Positions 12,920 through 24,136 of a stretch of 64,000 nt of DNA are shown here, piece after piece. Source of the DNA: Aspidapion aeneum (taxonomy: Eukaryota > Arthropoda > Insecta > Coleoptera > Brentidae); contig OY755039.1 of NCBI GenBank assembly GCA_963576565.1, forward strand, positions 128,324,640 through 128,388,639, in the 5' to 3' direction. The notes beneath the pieces were generated by a model. That model worked only from the letters and a program-made list of their open reading frames with translations, was not told where the DNA came from and did not search any database. Position numbers and translations under genes: made by a program. Numbering within the stretch: position 1 is the stretch's first letter; the number at the start of each line of letters is the position of its first letter.

Positions 12920-13856
12920 CTATACATTTTGGATTTGTTCTGTTAAACATGAATAAACTTTAATGCCCATAGATAATGACAGGTTTTTTTCTAAATTAGA
13001 CTTGTAAAATGGAACCCTAGCTTTTGATTTAGATCTCGTATTGTAATTATGTATGTCTTCACCATTGACTAATTTTTGTTTATTTAAAAAAAATTGAGAG
13101 TTCGAATATGTACAGCGAATAGAAAGAGAGAATTTTTAAATAAATAAATACCTGCCTACAGGATTCCATTTGTCCTACACCTAAAATACTTCTAATTATA
13201 ATTTTTTGTTTTATAAAAACAGACTTAGTCCCTGCAGAGCAGCACCATAAAATACCGTATCTTAGTAGAGATTCAATCTGGGCGTAATAAATAGTTTTAA
13301 GTTGCTGAAATGGCAAAACAGACCTTAGATTCCTAATAAGGTAATAACAGGATCCCAGCTTTTTTGTAATTTTAAATGTTTGTTCTTTCTATTGCAAACC
13401 TTCATCAACAGACATTCCTAATAATTGAGCATGTGGTTCTTTTACAATTTTAACACTATGAATATTTGTTTCTAGATCCTCAAGATTAGGATTTTGATAG
13501 TTATGAAATCTGAGATAGTGTATTTTTCCAAATTTAATAATAAAGAATTCTGCTCAAACCAGTCTATAATTTTTTCCATTTCGGAGACGCATACTTCTTT
13601 CAATCGTTTTTGATCTTTATTATTATTTTTATAAGTCCAGTCATCACTGTAGAAAGTCAGTTTGTCGCGGCTAATGGTCATGTCATTTAAATACAATATA
13701 AATAGAACCGGTCCTAGAATCAAACATTGAGGTACACCAACCTGAACATCTAATTGTGTTGATCTAGTTATTATTTGTTCTTTATTGGTATAATGTTTTA
13801 CTTCAATAAATTGTTTTCGTGTCAAAAACTCTGACAACCATTTATTTTCAGTGTGA
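12920..13856 (-). pseudogene. Jockey-like non-LTR reverse transcriptase, C-terminal part, decayed
   Basis: Read on the minus strand from about 13856 down to a TAG at 12920-12922, the frame covers the palm and thumb of a non-LTR reverse transcriptase. It shows the family segment GVPQ..ILGPVLF, the catalytic motif as FYSDDW (usual F/Y-A-D-D), then WFEQNSLLLNLEK, LGMSVDEGLQ, the thumb run YYAQIESLLRYGI, ESCRQVF.LKIL and the tail HNYNTRSK. That tail is characteristic of jockey-type elements. A one-base frameshift lies near 13530. An in-frame TAG at 13389-13391 sits where the family has Trp (TGG to TAG). The endonuclease and N-terminal RT are absent, as expected for a 5'-truncated copy. The mutated YADD and disrupted frame mean it is inactive. 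Its upstream neighbour is a Tc1 relic on the same strand. Confidence 0.85.
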
Positions 13857-14346
13857 CACCCAATAAAAAGGTGTGAATTATGAACGGGCTGGAGTCGATT
13901 TCGTTAAACGTACCAGATGATTACCGTATTTTTTTGTAATATTAAAATTTTCTTCATGGTAAATTTGCTAAAAATGAGGACCACCCTGTAAGACAAAAGT
14001 GCTGTAAACAAAGGGAGATTCATACGACATTTTATTCTGGCCGGACATTATTATACATACTTTAATTAATTAATTAAAAAAATTACACATTTTGACGGGT
14101 TTAGGGGGTTTTTGCAGGTAATTAAAAAAATACTAATCTTTTTTGGTATACAATTACATACACACATCGTCAGTCTCAGTCAAAGTCTTGCGCCCCCTAG
14201 GTATTTGGAAAAATAAAGATAGTTAAATTTTCAAATGTGCTGCAGAATATTCTTTAATTCAATACTAAAATGTATGATACCTTTTTTATTTCATTTCCAT
14301 ATAATGTATTAAAAAATATCGAAAAGTGATCAGAAATTCTTAAATT

Positions 14347-15419
14347 CTAAAAAAATAAACTTAAAGAAAAAAACGGTAAAGGCTTAATTAAACATAACTC
14401 AGTATGCTGTGTGATCGCATCTTCTTTCAATAAGTTGACCGACACGTCTGGCATCCCTTGAATCAAATTATCAATAAAATCTACCGGTAAGTTGTTCCAC
14501 TCTTCTTGAACAGCTGCTGTCAATTGTTGAAGTGTTGCAGGGGGATTCAGTCGATTGGATATTCTTCTAGCAACTCCATCCCACACGTGTTCAATGGGAT
14601 TCATGTCGCGAGAGTTCGCTGGCCAGTTCATTCTTTGGATATTTCCCTCCCGCTACATATTTTCCACCCTTTGCGTGGGATGTGGTCTGGCATTATCATC
14701 TTGAAAAATGAAATTTTCTCCAAATTCATTTCGCAAGGGCTGAATGATTGGTTCGATAATGTTTTCTGCGTATATGGTGCCTGTCATTGTTGGCTGAATG
14801 AGGATAAGTGGAGTACGACGACCAAACATTATGCCGCCCCAAAACATTACCGTGCCGCCCTGGTAGGGATAAACTTCTCGGGCAAAAGCCAATTGTTCTG
14901 CTCTTCCTGGACCTCTCCAGACCCTTTGCCGTCGACTGTCACTCTGTAGGCCAAATCGCGACTCGTCCGAAAAAAGAACGTTGCTCCATTGAGGCAAAAG
15001 CCAATTTCTGTCCTCCTGGGCCCATTGACGACGGGCAGCTCTATGATGAGCTGAGAGCTTTGGCACTTTTAAAGGTCTTCTTGACCTTAAATTTGAAGAA
15101 TGTAATCTTCTTCTTAGGGTGTTTGTCGAAACAACTCTGTGGTACGTTCGCAAAAAATGACTTCGGAGGGCTGTTGACGTTATTGTTCGGTTTCTCCGTG
15201 TAAAATTAACCATATAATGATCTTCCCTGATGTTACTCTGGGTCTTCCACTAACTGGTCTTCGCGTAACGCTCCCAGTTTCCAGAAAAAGAAGGACAATG
15301 CATCTCACTGAAGACCGTGGGATATTCAAACCACGCGCAATAAGATGGTTTGATAAACCCTCTTGATGTAAAGCCACTATTCTTGCTCGGTTGAACGGAG
15401 AAATTAAGTGACCTGGCAT
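14347..15419 (-). pseudogene. Tc1-family (DD34E) transposase, inactivated
   Basis: The frame starts at ATG 15417-15419 (MPGHLISPFNRARIV). An N-terminal paired-like helix-turn-helix follows (RIVALHQEGLSNHLIARGL), then a GRPR AT-hook-like linker near 15235. The catalytic domain is all present: first Asp in FSDESRF (about 14967), second Asp in QDDNARPH (about 14697) and Glu in NPIEHVWD (about 14592). Exactly 34 residues separate the second Asp and the Glu, which is the Tc1 DD34E signature. The protein would be about 355 residues, normal for the family. One base is missing near 15232, and an in-frame TAG lies at 14653-14655. Terminal inverted repeats were not found on either side, so the ends are eroded. 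It would have cut and pasted its own element at TA sites in the nucleus. Confidence 0.93.
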
Positions 15420-15829
15420 TTTTCTCGAAATTTAATTGAAAATTCCACACCACTATTTTTTTACCAATCAAAATGTGTTTTTTTGTCATATCACCATAGC
15501 AACGCACGAATTTTAGTGGAAATTTTTTCCTCGTGGGTACCCAACGGTGAATTCAATCGGACATTTTTTGACGTCTTAATGACAAGATAATGTTTTGACA
15601 GTAGGTTTTAATTTATTTATTCAATTTTTATACATTCCAATTACATATTTATGATTTTTTCTGTATTCTTCGGACACCTTTTTTCTACCTCCTTTCTTGT
15701 TAAAGACGAAAAAGCTGGACTTTGAATAGAATATACTTACACACGATTTTATTCATTATTTTTGCGCTGCATGGTTATGAATGATATACTAATAAAGCCC
15801 GTAGAAGAAATTGATAAAAAAAAACGCAA

Positions 15830-16610
15830 AAAACCAATTTTCTACCATTTGTAGTAACACAAAACTTATGCAAATCTGAATAATGTACTGTGTTGAGTCT
15901 TAAAATGTTATCTCCATGCAACTACAACAAGTAGAAATCAACAATTTATATGGCTAAAATTGCTGGCGAAACTGCGACACAAACTAAATCTGTTCACGTA
16001 CCTTTATAGAAAAGCGTCAAAATTATAATTTTCTACCAAATGTAGTAGCCACAAGTAACTATAAAATGGAAAATATAATATTTTGTATCGTAAAAATGTA
16101 TCTTTGTGTTACTAAAATGAGTAGAAATCAACAACATATAGGCTAACAATCCATTGGTGACGAAACTGCGAGCGAACTGAACGTGTTGATGTAACTATAT
16201 GAAAAACTAATACATTTTTATTTTCTACCACTTGTAGTAGCTCAAAATTACTAAAAAATTAAAGATTATGATATTCTTTCTTGTAAAATGATACTTCTGT
16301 GTAACTACAATAAGTAGAAACTAACATCTAAAAGGCTGAGAAACCATTGCTGCCCAAATTGTAATGCACACTAAATTTATCTATGTACCTATGTAAAAAT
16401 TGATAAAAATTATAATTTTCTACCACTTGTAGTAAGCCAAAATTGACATAAAATAAGAGAATAAAATATTTTACATTCTGAACTGCTATTTTCATGAAAC
16501 TACAATACGTAGAAATTAATCTAATTGGTGCTGAAACTGCAAAGAAACTAAATTTGTTCCTGAACGTAAGTATATAATAATGAAATAAATAAAATTTTCA
16601 ACTATTCTTG
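15830..16610. repeat. Diverged 190-bp tandem repeat, 4 copies, with internal inverted motif
   Basis: TCTACCACTTGTAGTA or a variant begins units at 15841, 16032, 16224 and 16419, and a degraded fifth start lies near 16600. Spacing is 191, 192 and 195 bp. Within each unit, about 90-100 bp later, the motif recurs inverted (ACTACAATAAGTAGAAA type), so every unit could form a hairpin. GGCGAAACTGC-type segments are also shared. Units are about 65-75% alike by eye. No coding frame. Confidence 0.8.
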
Positions 16611-16820
16611 TTGTAGTCATAAAAATAATAAATCAGCGTTTAATTTTTAAAGTAGGTAGGTAGAATGACAAAATATTAGTTGTCATAGTAACTAAATATT
16701 TAAGTCAATCAAAACTGTCTATATTTTGCTGATGCCTTGTCGAATAAAAAGTTGGCATTGTTGTGAGGCAAAAAATAAATTTTAAATTTATTCAATTTGG
16801 TGTCGAATTTTCTTATCGAA

Positions 16821-16967
16821 TACCACGCGAGGTTAAACTAAATCCGTAAATTTTTTCTCGCTAATGAATATTTTCAGAAAATTATCCCTCGTCTTCGACT
16901 CGGGATAATTTTCCAAATATTCATTAGCTCGAAAAAAATTTCGGAAATAATTTAACCTCTAGTGGTA
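16821..16967. repeat. Hairpin with about 68-bp arms
   Basis: TACCACGCGAGGTTAAACTA at the left mirrors the TTTAACCTCTAGTGGTA end. AAATTTTTTCTCGCTAATGA mirrors TCATTAGCTCGAAAAAAATT, and AAAATTATCCC mirrors GGGATAATTTT. The loop is only about 12 bp. It may be a small MITE, although no clear flanking duplication is visible. Confidence 0.85.
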
Positions 16968-17753
16968 TTACTAGTGAAAATGCACTTGTCGTATCCGTCT
17001 TAAAACTGACCTTATTAAGAATAATCTGCATAGTTCCCAAATAAGGCAGTTTTTTTCTCCGATAATGTTTTTATATTTGCGATAAGATATCAAGGAATTT
17101 ATCAACAAAAAAATTGCCAGCGTACCTGAAACAATTTACAGGATGATCAGGGGGGACAAGACTTTTGACGATGTGTATATTTGAAATGCAGATCTGTTTG
17201 AAATGGGGCTTTACAGCGTCCCCGTTTAAACATGTAAAGGGGGGGGGGCAACCGAGATATTCGGACTCAGCGGGGCCGAAATAGAAAGTAAAGTTTCAGA
17301 TATGTTGCCTTGACTATAACGTACCTAGCTTAAATATTTCAATAGTCCATTTAACTTGCAAAGTCGGGCGAACAACAAATCAGTCACTTTATATTCAGCG
17401 AATAACGTCTCTCCCGATAGGGTGACTGATCGTATTAGATAGAAGTGTCGCGGCCCTTGCGATCGACCATCTAGGAATAATAAGTCCGTTCCATCAACGC
17501 GAACTAGGAAGGTAAAAATATCCAAAGGGCAAGGCAAAACTTTTAAAAACACATTGTACGAGGAAAACACAAGATATTATTCTTGATATGTATACGCAAC
17601 TCTCAGTAGAAAGTTCCGGAAATCGTTCCAGAATATACGAACGTATTACACATATTACAGGGGCAAGCTACATAGTATATAGTACATATCTATTAATGAT
17701 TATTATACGCATTAAGTAGCAACTTGTATTAAACCTTTTATTTTGCTTGACTA
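16968..17753. other. No recognised gene
   Basis: An 81-codon minus-strand open frame at 17325-17570 has no motif I recognise. A G8 run occurs near 17240. Nothing else stands out. Confidence 0.4.
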
Positions 17754-18352
17754 TACAGTGTGTCCCAACGAAAACGAAACAGAGGCGTTTTTGGGTATTT
17801 AGAATATTTTTTCGAGGGGTATACTTTACCCCTATATTTTGAATAGGGAAAGTAGGTCTAGTGATACCTTATTTTGAAGCTCTCTTGAATATCTTTACAA
17901 CCGTGTAAAAATTTCGAAAATCCATCGCTTAGGTTTTGAGATATTTGCCTTCAAATTTTCAAATTTAACATGGAATGATAAAATAAAAATTAAATCCGAA
18001 AAATAATAAATTTCTAATTAAATTTTTATTTTATCAGTCCATGTTAAATTTGAAAGTTTGAAGGCAAATATCTCAAAAACTAATCGATGGATTTTCGAAA
18101 TTTTTACACGGTTGTAAAGATATTCAAGAGAGCTTCAAAATAAGGTATCACTAGACCCACTTTCCCTATTCAAAATATAGGGAATATAGGGGTAAAGTAT
18201 ACCCTTCGAAGGGGGTTCGTGCTACAAAAATTTCAAAATAGCCAAAAAGTGTCCCCCTCAAAAACTAAATCGACTTGTCCGAGGAATTTTTCGAAAAAAT
18301 ATTCTAAATACCCAAAAACGCCTCTGTTTTGTTTTCGTTGGGACACACTGTA
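17754..18352. mobile_element. Palindromic 0.6-kb MITE with TA flanks
   Basis: The left end TACAGTGTGTCCCAACGAAA is mirrored by TCGTTGGGACACACTGTA at the right. The two halves remain inverted copies almost to the centre near 18000, where AAAATAAAAATTAAAT and its complement meet. The right arm has about 80 extra bases (about 18180-18280). It has no transposase, so it would need one in trans from a Tc1/mariner-type source. A diverged relative lies at 54977-55396. Confidence 0.93.
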
Positions 18353-18796
18353 TACTATAAACAGTTCCCAGTCCGGCCCATATTCTCTTTTATTTGTTTA
18401 GGATTCCTTAATGGGTTTCAAATTTTATTAGGGTTTTTTTGGCGGCTTTTTGAAATGAAAGGACTATACATATACATCTTTCGTCAGCTTGTACCGTGGT
18501 AGGTACTTAAATTTACGGTTTTTTGTTATTTAGGATTCAACAGCGCCGTATGCAAGAAAAAACTTCGGGGAAGGATTAAAAAATGTCAATAAAATTTTGC
18601 ATATGTATTGTGCAATTTTGATTACCCTTGATCCCTAGGTACAGCCTTGAGATTCATTGTAATACAAGGAAGTTAGTTAGTAGAAGACATTCTACATATT
18701 ATTTTATTAAAAATGTTCGAACCTGAACCAAACCGAACCTAAATACTTTTGTCCATTTGATATATAAAACATGCCGCTGTCCCGTAGAAATAAAAA

Positions 18797-19969
18797 TTAA
18801 CCTTCGATACACACACCTCAAAAATAGTTACACGAAATACACAATGGGGTCTAATGGACCCCACTATGTGTTTTGGGTACTGGTGGTACTGCCGCATAAA
18901 ATTTATTGGATATATAATTTTTAGAATTAAAACTTCATTGTTATAGTAAATATACCATTTATTTCCACAAACAAAGCAGTCTTTATCGTAAAATAGAATT
19001 TAAACCTTAAAAATGACATTATCCTATTTATTTATGTCAAAATGAAAATCTATATAATAACGTGGCAACGCCAATTTTTTGTTTTTTTTTTGAGATTATG
19101 GATCATTCAGCACAATTTTCACATTTATTCGATCTGTGCTTATCTCAGATCGGAACGCGATAACTTGAACAAGCCAGCTTTTCTGGAACTGCCGAACATT
19201 TATCGATTCCCACTTTCTTTCAATTTCTTCGTTGGTATGAAGAACAATGGTATTTATTATATCTTCGGAAAATAGTAAAGACCATGCTTGAAGCGGATTT
19301 CACATTCACAGTTTTTGCGGCTCCTTTTGAACCAGGTAAATGTGTAACAATATGTTTTTATTGCAGTCTTCCTTGCTTTTCTGGAACTGCGGTGCTCCAT
19401 CTATATCCGCTCGTTCCTTTGACTGCTGGAAGATTAATTTTTTTTGATATAGACGGACCGAGTTCTTCAGTTTCTGAATCAACACTCTGCTCTGTTTCGG
19501 AGCGTTTCTGGCGCACCAAAAGCAGATGGTTGTTTCTCATTTTCCATTTCAAACATCAAACGGTTCATTTCTGCTTCCAGTTTTTGATCGGTCAAAGGCC
19601 GACGCCTTTCTCTATCTGACATCATTCTTGCTTATCTGTAACAAACCACTTTTTATAATCAAATAATTTCAAATCAAACGAATCTAACTCACCTCAATAT
19701 AAAAAAATGCCAAAACCGAAACAGTCGAATTAGCAAAAACACAAACGTAAAACACACACTGGGGTACAGCAGACCCCACGACCACTTTGTGCGCTTGTCA
19801 TAAGCTTACTTAAACTCGCGCACGCCTCGCATTTTAACGACGCGTTAATGGAGGGAATAAACTGAATTTACACGACTTTGCTAGCTTATACTAGAAATAT
19901 TAGAAGATTGGCAGGCAGTTATAGAAATGTTGGCGTCTGACAGACCCCGGTGTGTGTACCGAAGGTTAA
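18797..19969 (-). mobile_element. piggyBac-type element, internally deleted
   Basis: The element is bounded by TTAA at 18797-18800 and 19966-19969. Terminal repeats are TTAACCTTCGATACACACAC on the left and its near-complement GTGTGTACCGAAGGTTAA on the right. Subterminal copies of GGGGTCTAATGGACCCCA-type palindromes occur near 18845 and 19761. A TTAA target and a transposase N-terminus reading inward from the right end fit the piggyBac superfamily. At about 1.17 kb it is less than half the length of an autonomous copy. Confidence 0.9.
19100..19625 (-). pseudogene. piggyBac transposase N-terminal fragment
   Basis: A start at 19623-19625 (ATGATG) gives MMSDRERRRPLTDQKLEAEM, a typical piggyBac-type N terminus. 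After a frame change and stops comes the family segment YRWSTAVPEKQGRLQ, an in-frame TAA, then KHIVTHLPGSKGAAK, and in another frame the well-conserved EDIINTIVLHTNEEIERK. Similarity then fades near 19100. The catalytic DDD core and the C-terminal cysteine-rich domain are missing, leaving roughly the first 170-180 residues with at least two frameshifts and two stops. It cannot make an active transposase. The element could only have moved using another copy's enzyme. Confidence 0.85.
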
Positions 19970-20314
19970 GACGCTCTTGCGAAAAAATCAAGAGATGCTA
20001 TAGATGTAGCACAAATTTTTTTTGGACGTTTAAAAAATATTTGTATATTGCTTTCCTGGCATTTGGTCACGTGTTAAAATAGGTTGTGAAATTCAGTTTA
20101 TTTTTCCTTAAATGCCAAAATTTTAATTTTTTGTTTATTCAGTGTTTTTTGTAATTTTCTCAGACAAATGTAATGTTAATGTAAATTTATGGTATATTTT
20201 TATTTCAGCTGATGTAAACTAGAAATCTGTTGTCACGAAGTGGATGAGAATTTACATACATTTTTTCCAGTTCAACATATGATAAAAAAGAAAAGAGTGA
20301 GATGCAGACATTTC

Positions 20315-20853
20315 TACACGGTAAAAAATTTTGTCTACAATGAAAACACGGTCTTTTCCTGAATAAATTGTTTTACCTTAAAACAATTTGTTTTGAATTA
20401 AAATATTTATTTTTAGTTCAACGCAGCGTTTAATCTTGAAACGAGACTTTATTTTTCTTCATTAATTGTTTTGTTTCAGTATACTCCGATTTGTAACAAA
20501 GCCTTAAAACAATTTGTTTTGAATTAAAATATTTATTTTTAGTTCAACGCAGCGTTTAATCTTGAAACGAGACTTTATTTTTCTTCATTAATTGTTTTGT
20601 TTCAGTATACTTCGATTTGTAACAAAGCAAATTTTCTTTATATAAGTAATATTTTGCCTCCAAAGAAAACGGTGCCTTAGATTAATTCAGTTCCAATTTA
20701 AAATAAAACAATTTCTGTTTCACATTAAAATAAAGGTCAAGATATTTTTTGTTCTATGTCAAGAAAATATTCTCTTGGTGAATAGGAAAACACAAATTAT
20801 TTTACTTCAAAGCAATTTGCTTTGATTTAAGACAATTTTTTAATTGTGTAATG
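20315..20853. mobile_element. Probable MITE containing a 126-bp tandem duplication
   Basis: TACACGGTAAAAAATTTTGTC near 20315 is mirrored by GACAATTTTTTAATTGTGTA near 20834-20853. The interior is rich in AAAACAATTTGTTTT palindromes. No coding potential. Confidence 0.6.
20376..20628. repeat. Recent 126-bp tandem duplication
   Basis: Copies begin at 20376 and 20502 with CCTTAAAACAATTTGTTTTG and end in GATTTGTAACAAAGC. I see only one difference (ATACTCCG versus ATACTTCG), so the duplication is young or has been homogenised. Confidence 0.93.
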
Positions 20854-21292
20854 CGCCTGTCTTCGGTTCTTGTATTTTGAAGTCCGAAACTAGTTTAAGT
20901 GGCCTGTTGGAACGGAAAAATGACTGTCCGATATCAGTACAACGTCGACCTGGAACGCAAAAAGGATTTTTCGTACCGTTTTATGACTGTCGCACGCGAT
21001 GATGGAACGAAGCTAATGCCTGAATAAAAGGGCACAATCAAATTGCATTTATTATCTATCAATCTGACTTGACGGAAAATCCAAATAAGCACTTGGGCTT
21101 CCAATATTTAAAATACTCACGTTCGACTCATGGGTAGACTCCTTACATTTCAATTATAAATTAGTTTCAATTATAAATTAGTTTCCGTTTTGAAGCTTTA
21201 TCTAAAAATATATCGCGTTTAAAGTTATTTTGAAACTCCGCTTTATAAGCAAATTATACTACTACTATGTCGGTTTAGAACGTTTTTCTACG

Positions 21293-22845
21293 TTATCCGA
21301 CGCCTATTCTCCACCTCCTTCGATCCTGACAGTCATCTTCCGTCAGGTTTTTTTGACTCATTGATTTTTGAATTGACTGTTGCCATTCCAGTTTAGGACG
21401 CCCTCTTTTTCTGCGCCCTTTTGGTTGCAATTCTAGGACCTGCTTTGGTAATTTTTCGTCGCTCATCCGTTGTACATGGCCGTACCATATCAGTTGCCTT
21501 TTAGTTATGTCATCCGTTATGCTTCTCTCGATTCCCATTCTTTCTTTTATGATCTCATTTCTTATATGATCTGTTCTAGATATTCTCATTGATTTTCTTA
21601 TTGCATCCATTTCGACACTTTCCATTTTTGCTTTGTATTTTTCTGTTACGCGACAAGTCTCTATTCCATACAACAGCGTGCTTTTCACCATTGTTTCATA
21701 TATGTTAAATTTTACATTCATTTTATCTTTCTGCTCCATAAAATACTGTTAAGACAACCAATAACCTTTTTTGCTTTTACTATTCTTTTTTCCAGTTCTT
21801 TACAGTCTGTTCCCGTCTTATCAAATGTGACACCCAAGTATACATACTCATTACATGGAGATATTGTTTGTCCATTTTCTAGTTCGAATTCACTTGATTC
21901 GTTTCCAATACATAAGTACTGTGTCTTGTCCACGTTCACTGTTAACCCTCACTTTTGGCATTCTTCCGTTAACTTTCTCATCATATACTCCATGTCTTCT
22001 TTATCATTAGCTACAATTACTTGGTCGTCAGCAAACTGTAGTGTGTATATGGTAAATCGGTCGTTAAGTTGTATTCCCATGCCGTATACTTTGCGTTTTC
22101 AGTTTTTTAGAGCTACTGCGATATATATTTTAAAAAGAGTTGGAGAGATACAACATCCCTGTCTTAAGCCTTTCGTTACCAGGAATTCTTTTGGAAGTCG
22201 ATTTCCAATTTTAATTTTAGATGTTGACCCTTTGTATAGTTCTTTTATCGCTTTTATGTATGTATGATTGAAATTAGTCTGCTCTAACACTGTCCATAAT
22301 TTTTCTACCGAACGGTATCATATGCTTTTTGTAGGTCCACAAAGAAAACATGAGTCTCTATATTTCTGGCGCTCCTTTTCTCAATTACTCGTTTAAGACA
22401 AAAAAACATTATCACTACAAGATCTGCCTGCACGAAACCCACTTTGCTCTTCTTCTTCTTGTTCATGAAAATCATTATCTATTAGATCTCTAAGAATCCT
22501 ACCGTACAATCTACTTAGAGTACTGGTTACTGAAATTCCTCTGTTATTGTTGCAATCCAGCTTGTTTCCTTTTTTATGTATTGAGGATATGAATGCAATT
22601 TTCCAATCATCAGGTACTGGATGTCCCTTTATGCATTGATTGATAATATATGTGAGATTTTCGAGTAGTTTCTCTGATCCATATTTGAGCATTTCAGCAT
22701 ATATTCCCCCAGGTCCGCTAGCTTTTCCGGATTTAAGCTTTTTAATACTATTCCTTATCATTTCTTTTTCGATGATTACTTCCTCTCCATGTACTTCTAT
22801 GGCTCTCCTGCAGCAATCCCTTATAAGCAAATTATTAGATGGCAT
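21293..22845 (-). pseudogene. Non-LTR retrotransposon reverse transcriptase, 5'-truncated relic
   Basis: About 1.55 kb of minus-strand sequence reads through a reverse transcriptase in several frames. In order it shows KSGKASGPGGIYAEMLKYG, IHKKGNKLDCNNNRGISV and EEQSGFRAGRSCSDN (22393-22845); motif A FVDLQKAYD (about 22317-22343); TKGLRQGCCISPTLF; the catalytic FADD motif intact at 22024-22035; YVYLGVTFD; a thumb segment TLLYGIETCRV; and the tail RQLIWYGHVQRM..PKGRRKRGRPK ending in TAA at 21293-21295. Frameshifts and stops separate the blocks. The layout (no RNase H, C-terminal GRRKRGRPKLEW run) fits the RTE-like endonuclease-reverse transcriptase group; clade assignment is inference. The 5' end breaks where a fold-back arm begins at about 22850. 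Confidence 0.9.
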
Positions 22846-22849
22846 ATTT

Positions 22850-22990
22850 CAGCAAAAAAATAATAATATAAGCAGATTTAAGGGTACTATAAAAAAGTAT
22901 TTGTGATGTTTTTTGCGATCTTTCGCTAAAAAATTACTTTGTTTAAAAATGTTTGGAAAATTTTTAGGAACCACCTCCTTTGAGTCCGTC
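22850..22990. repeat. Diverged single arm of the 10-kb fold-back family
   Basis: GGGTACTATAAAAAAGTATT, GTTTTTTGCGATC and the TTTTTAGGAACCACCTCCTT segment follow the same order and spacing as the right arm of the element at 10079-10492. No mirrored partner is seen, so it is a broken copy butted against the 5' end of the reverse-transcriptase relic. Confidence 0.65.
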
Positions 22991-23941
22991 TTCTTCTAGG
23001 AAATGTCTGACGTTTTTTATAAAAAAAGCGTATTTTGACCTCAATGGACATTAAAATATGAAAAACAAAAAAGCCATGTCTTAAGGATATTTTGGGGTCT
23101 AACTCCACCCCTGTCGGTGGTAGCAATAAGAAAGTTGACTTTTCGAGCAAAATAACGATGCAGTGAAAAAAATTTTTTAAAAATAATTTTCAATTACCTT
23201 TATTAAATTTTGCTATTTTTAAACATGGTCCGCCATTTATTTTTGAGATGGCCATCATAGTTTTTTAATATCCTGCCAAACCCCCCAACCGCTGTAAAAA
23301 GCAAAATTAGTACCCCCAAATTATACCATTTCCCTTGTTCGTACACCACCGTTTTCGCGGGAAATAAAATTATTATTAAAAATACGACTTTTTACAAAAG
23401 GAAAGCTAGTTGCTAACTTTTAAAATAGAAAGACTCGACTCGTTTTTTTTTAAGATTCGGTAATTACAATTTCGCTGGTAGTAGCATTATCATTATTTAA
23501 AAAGTAAAAAGTGGAATAAGATAGTCATTCTGATACCCGTTAACATAATTCTCGTTTTCTATTAATTTCTGCTTGAAGTAATAGTATATGTTTCCCTAAT
23601 TTCCTGGAAACTCTTGTTGGTTGTGTCACTTTCAGGGTCAAAAGTGGTATTCGCGATTCTCAATTTACAATAATTTCTATATTTTTAACTCTGAGCTAGC
23701 CTACCATGACTTCCTGCTTTATTTATAAGAAAGTGTGCGCATGCCCAAAATGAGAACGATCTATTTTACTCCACAGAAGAGTTCGGTTCGGTCCGCTTAT
23801 ATGTTGTGTTTTACTCATAGTTGCTGTTATTCTTTTGCAGGTGAGCCTTTAAAAGCTGCCTAGCTTCCTAAGATTGGGTGGTTTTAACCGAAATAGCCAA
23901 CATATTCTCGGATATGATGGTAGTTTAGTGATCCAGTGATA
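22991..23941. other. No recognised gene
   Basis: A/T-rich with short C runs. One 74-codon minus-strand frame lies at 22926-23150. No motifs or repeat structure that I can support. Confidence 0.4.
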
Positions 23942-24136
23942 TATTGGGTGGGCCAAAAAAACCGGACAATTTTTTTTTCAATTTAAATTTTGAACTTGCA
24001 CTCGAATTTAATGGGACAAACTGTACGTGGCAGAGAATTAATCAGAGTTTTGACTAAATATATACCTTCTCTAGCCATTGCTATGCGGACCAGGAAAGTA
24101 AAAATAATTGTTCAGTTTATTTTGGCCCACCTGGTA
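23942..24136. mobile_element. Small mariner-like MITE, about 195 bp
   Basis: TATTGGGTGGGCCAAAAAAA at the left is mirrored by TTTATTTTGGCCCACCTGGTA at the right, with ACCGGACAATT against its near-complement AATTGTTCAGT just inside. TA is at both outer edges. The 62-codon frame inside is not recognised. Confidence 0.75.

Noticed and set aside
14506..15203. Plus-strand frames of 131 and 147 codons opposite the Tc1 transposase
   Set aside because: Shadows of the minus-strand transposase, which has all three catalytic residues.
21827..22267. 146-codon plus-strand frame
   Set aside because: Opposite strand of the reverse-transcriptase relic with FADD.
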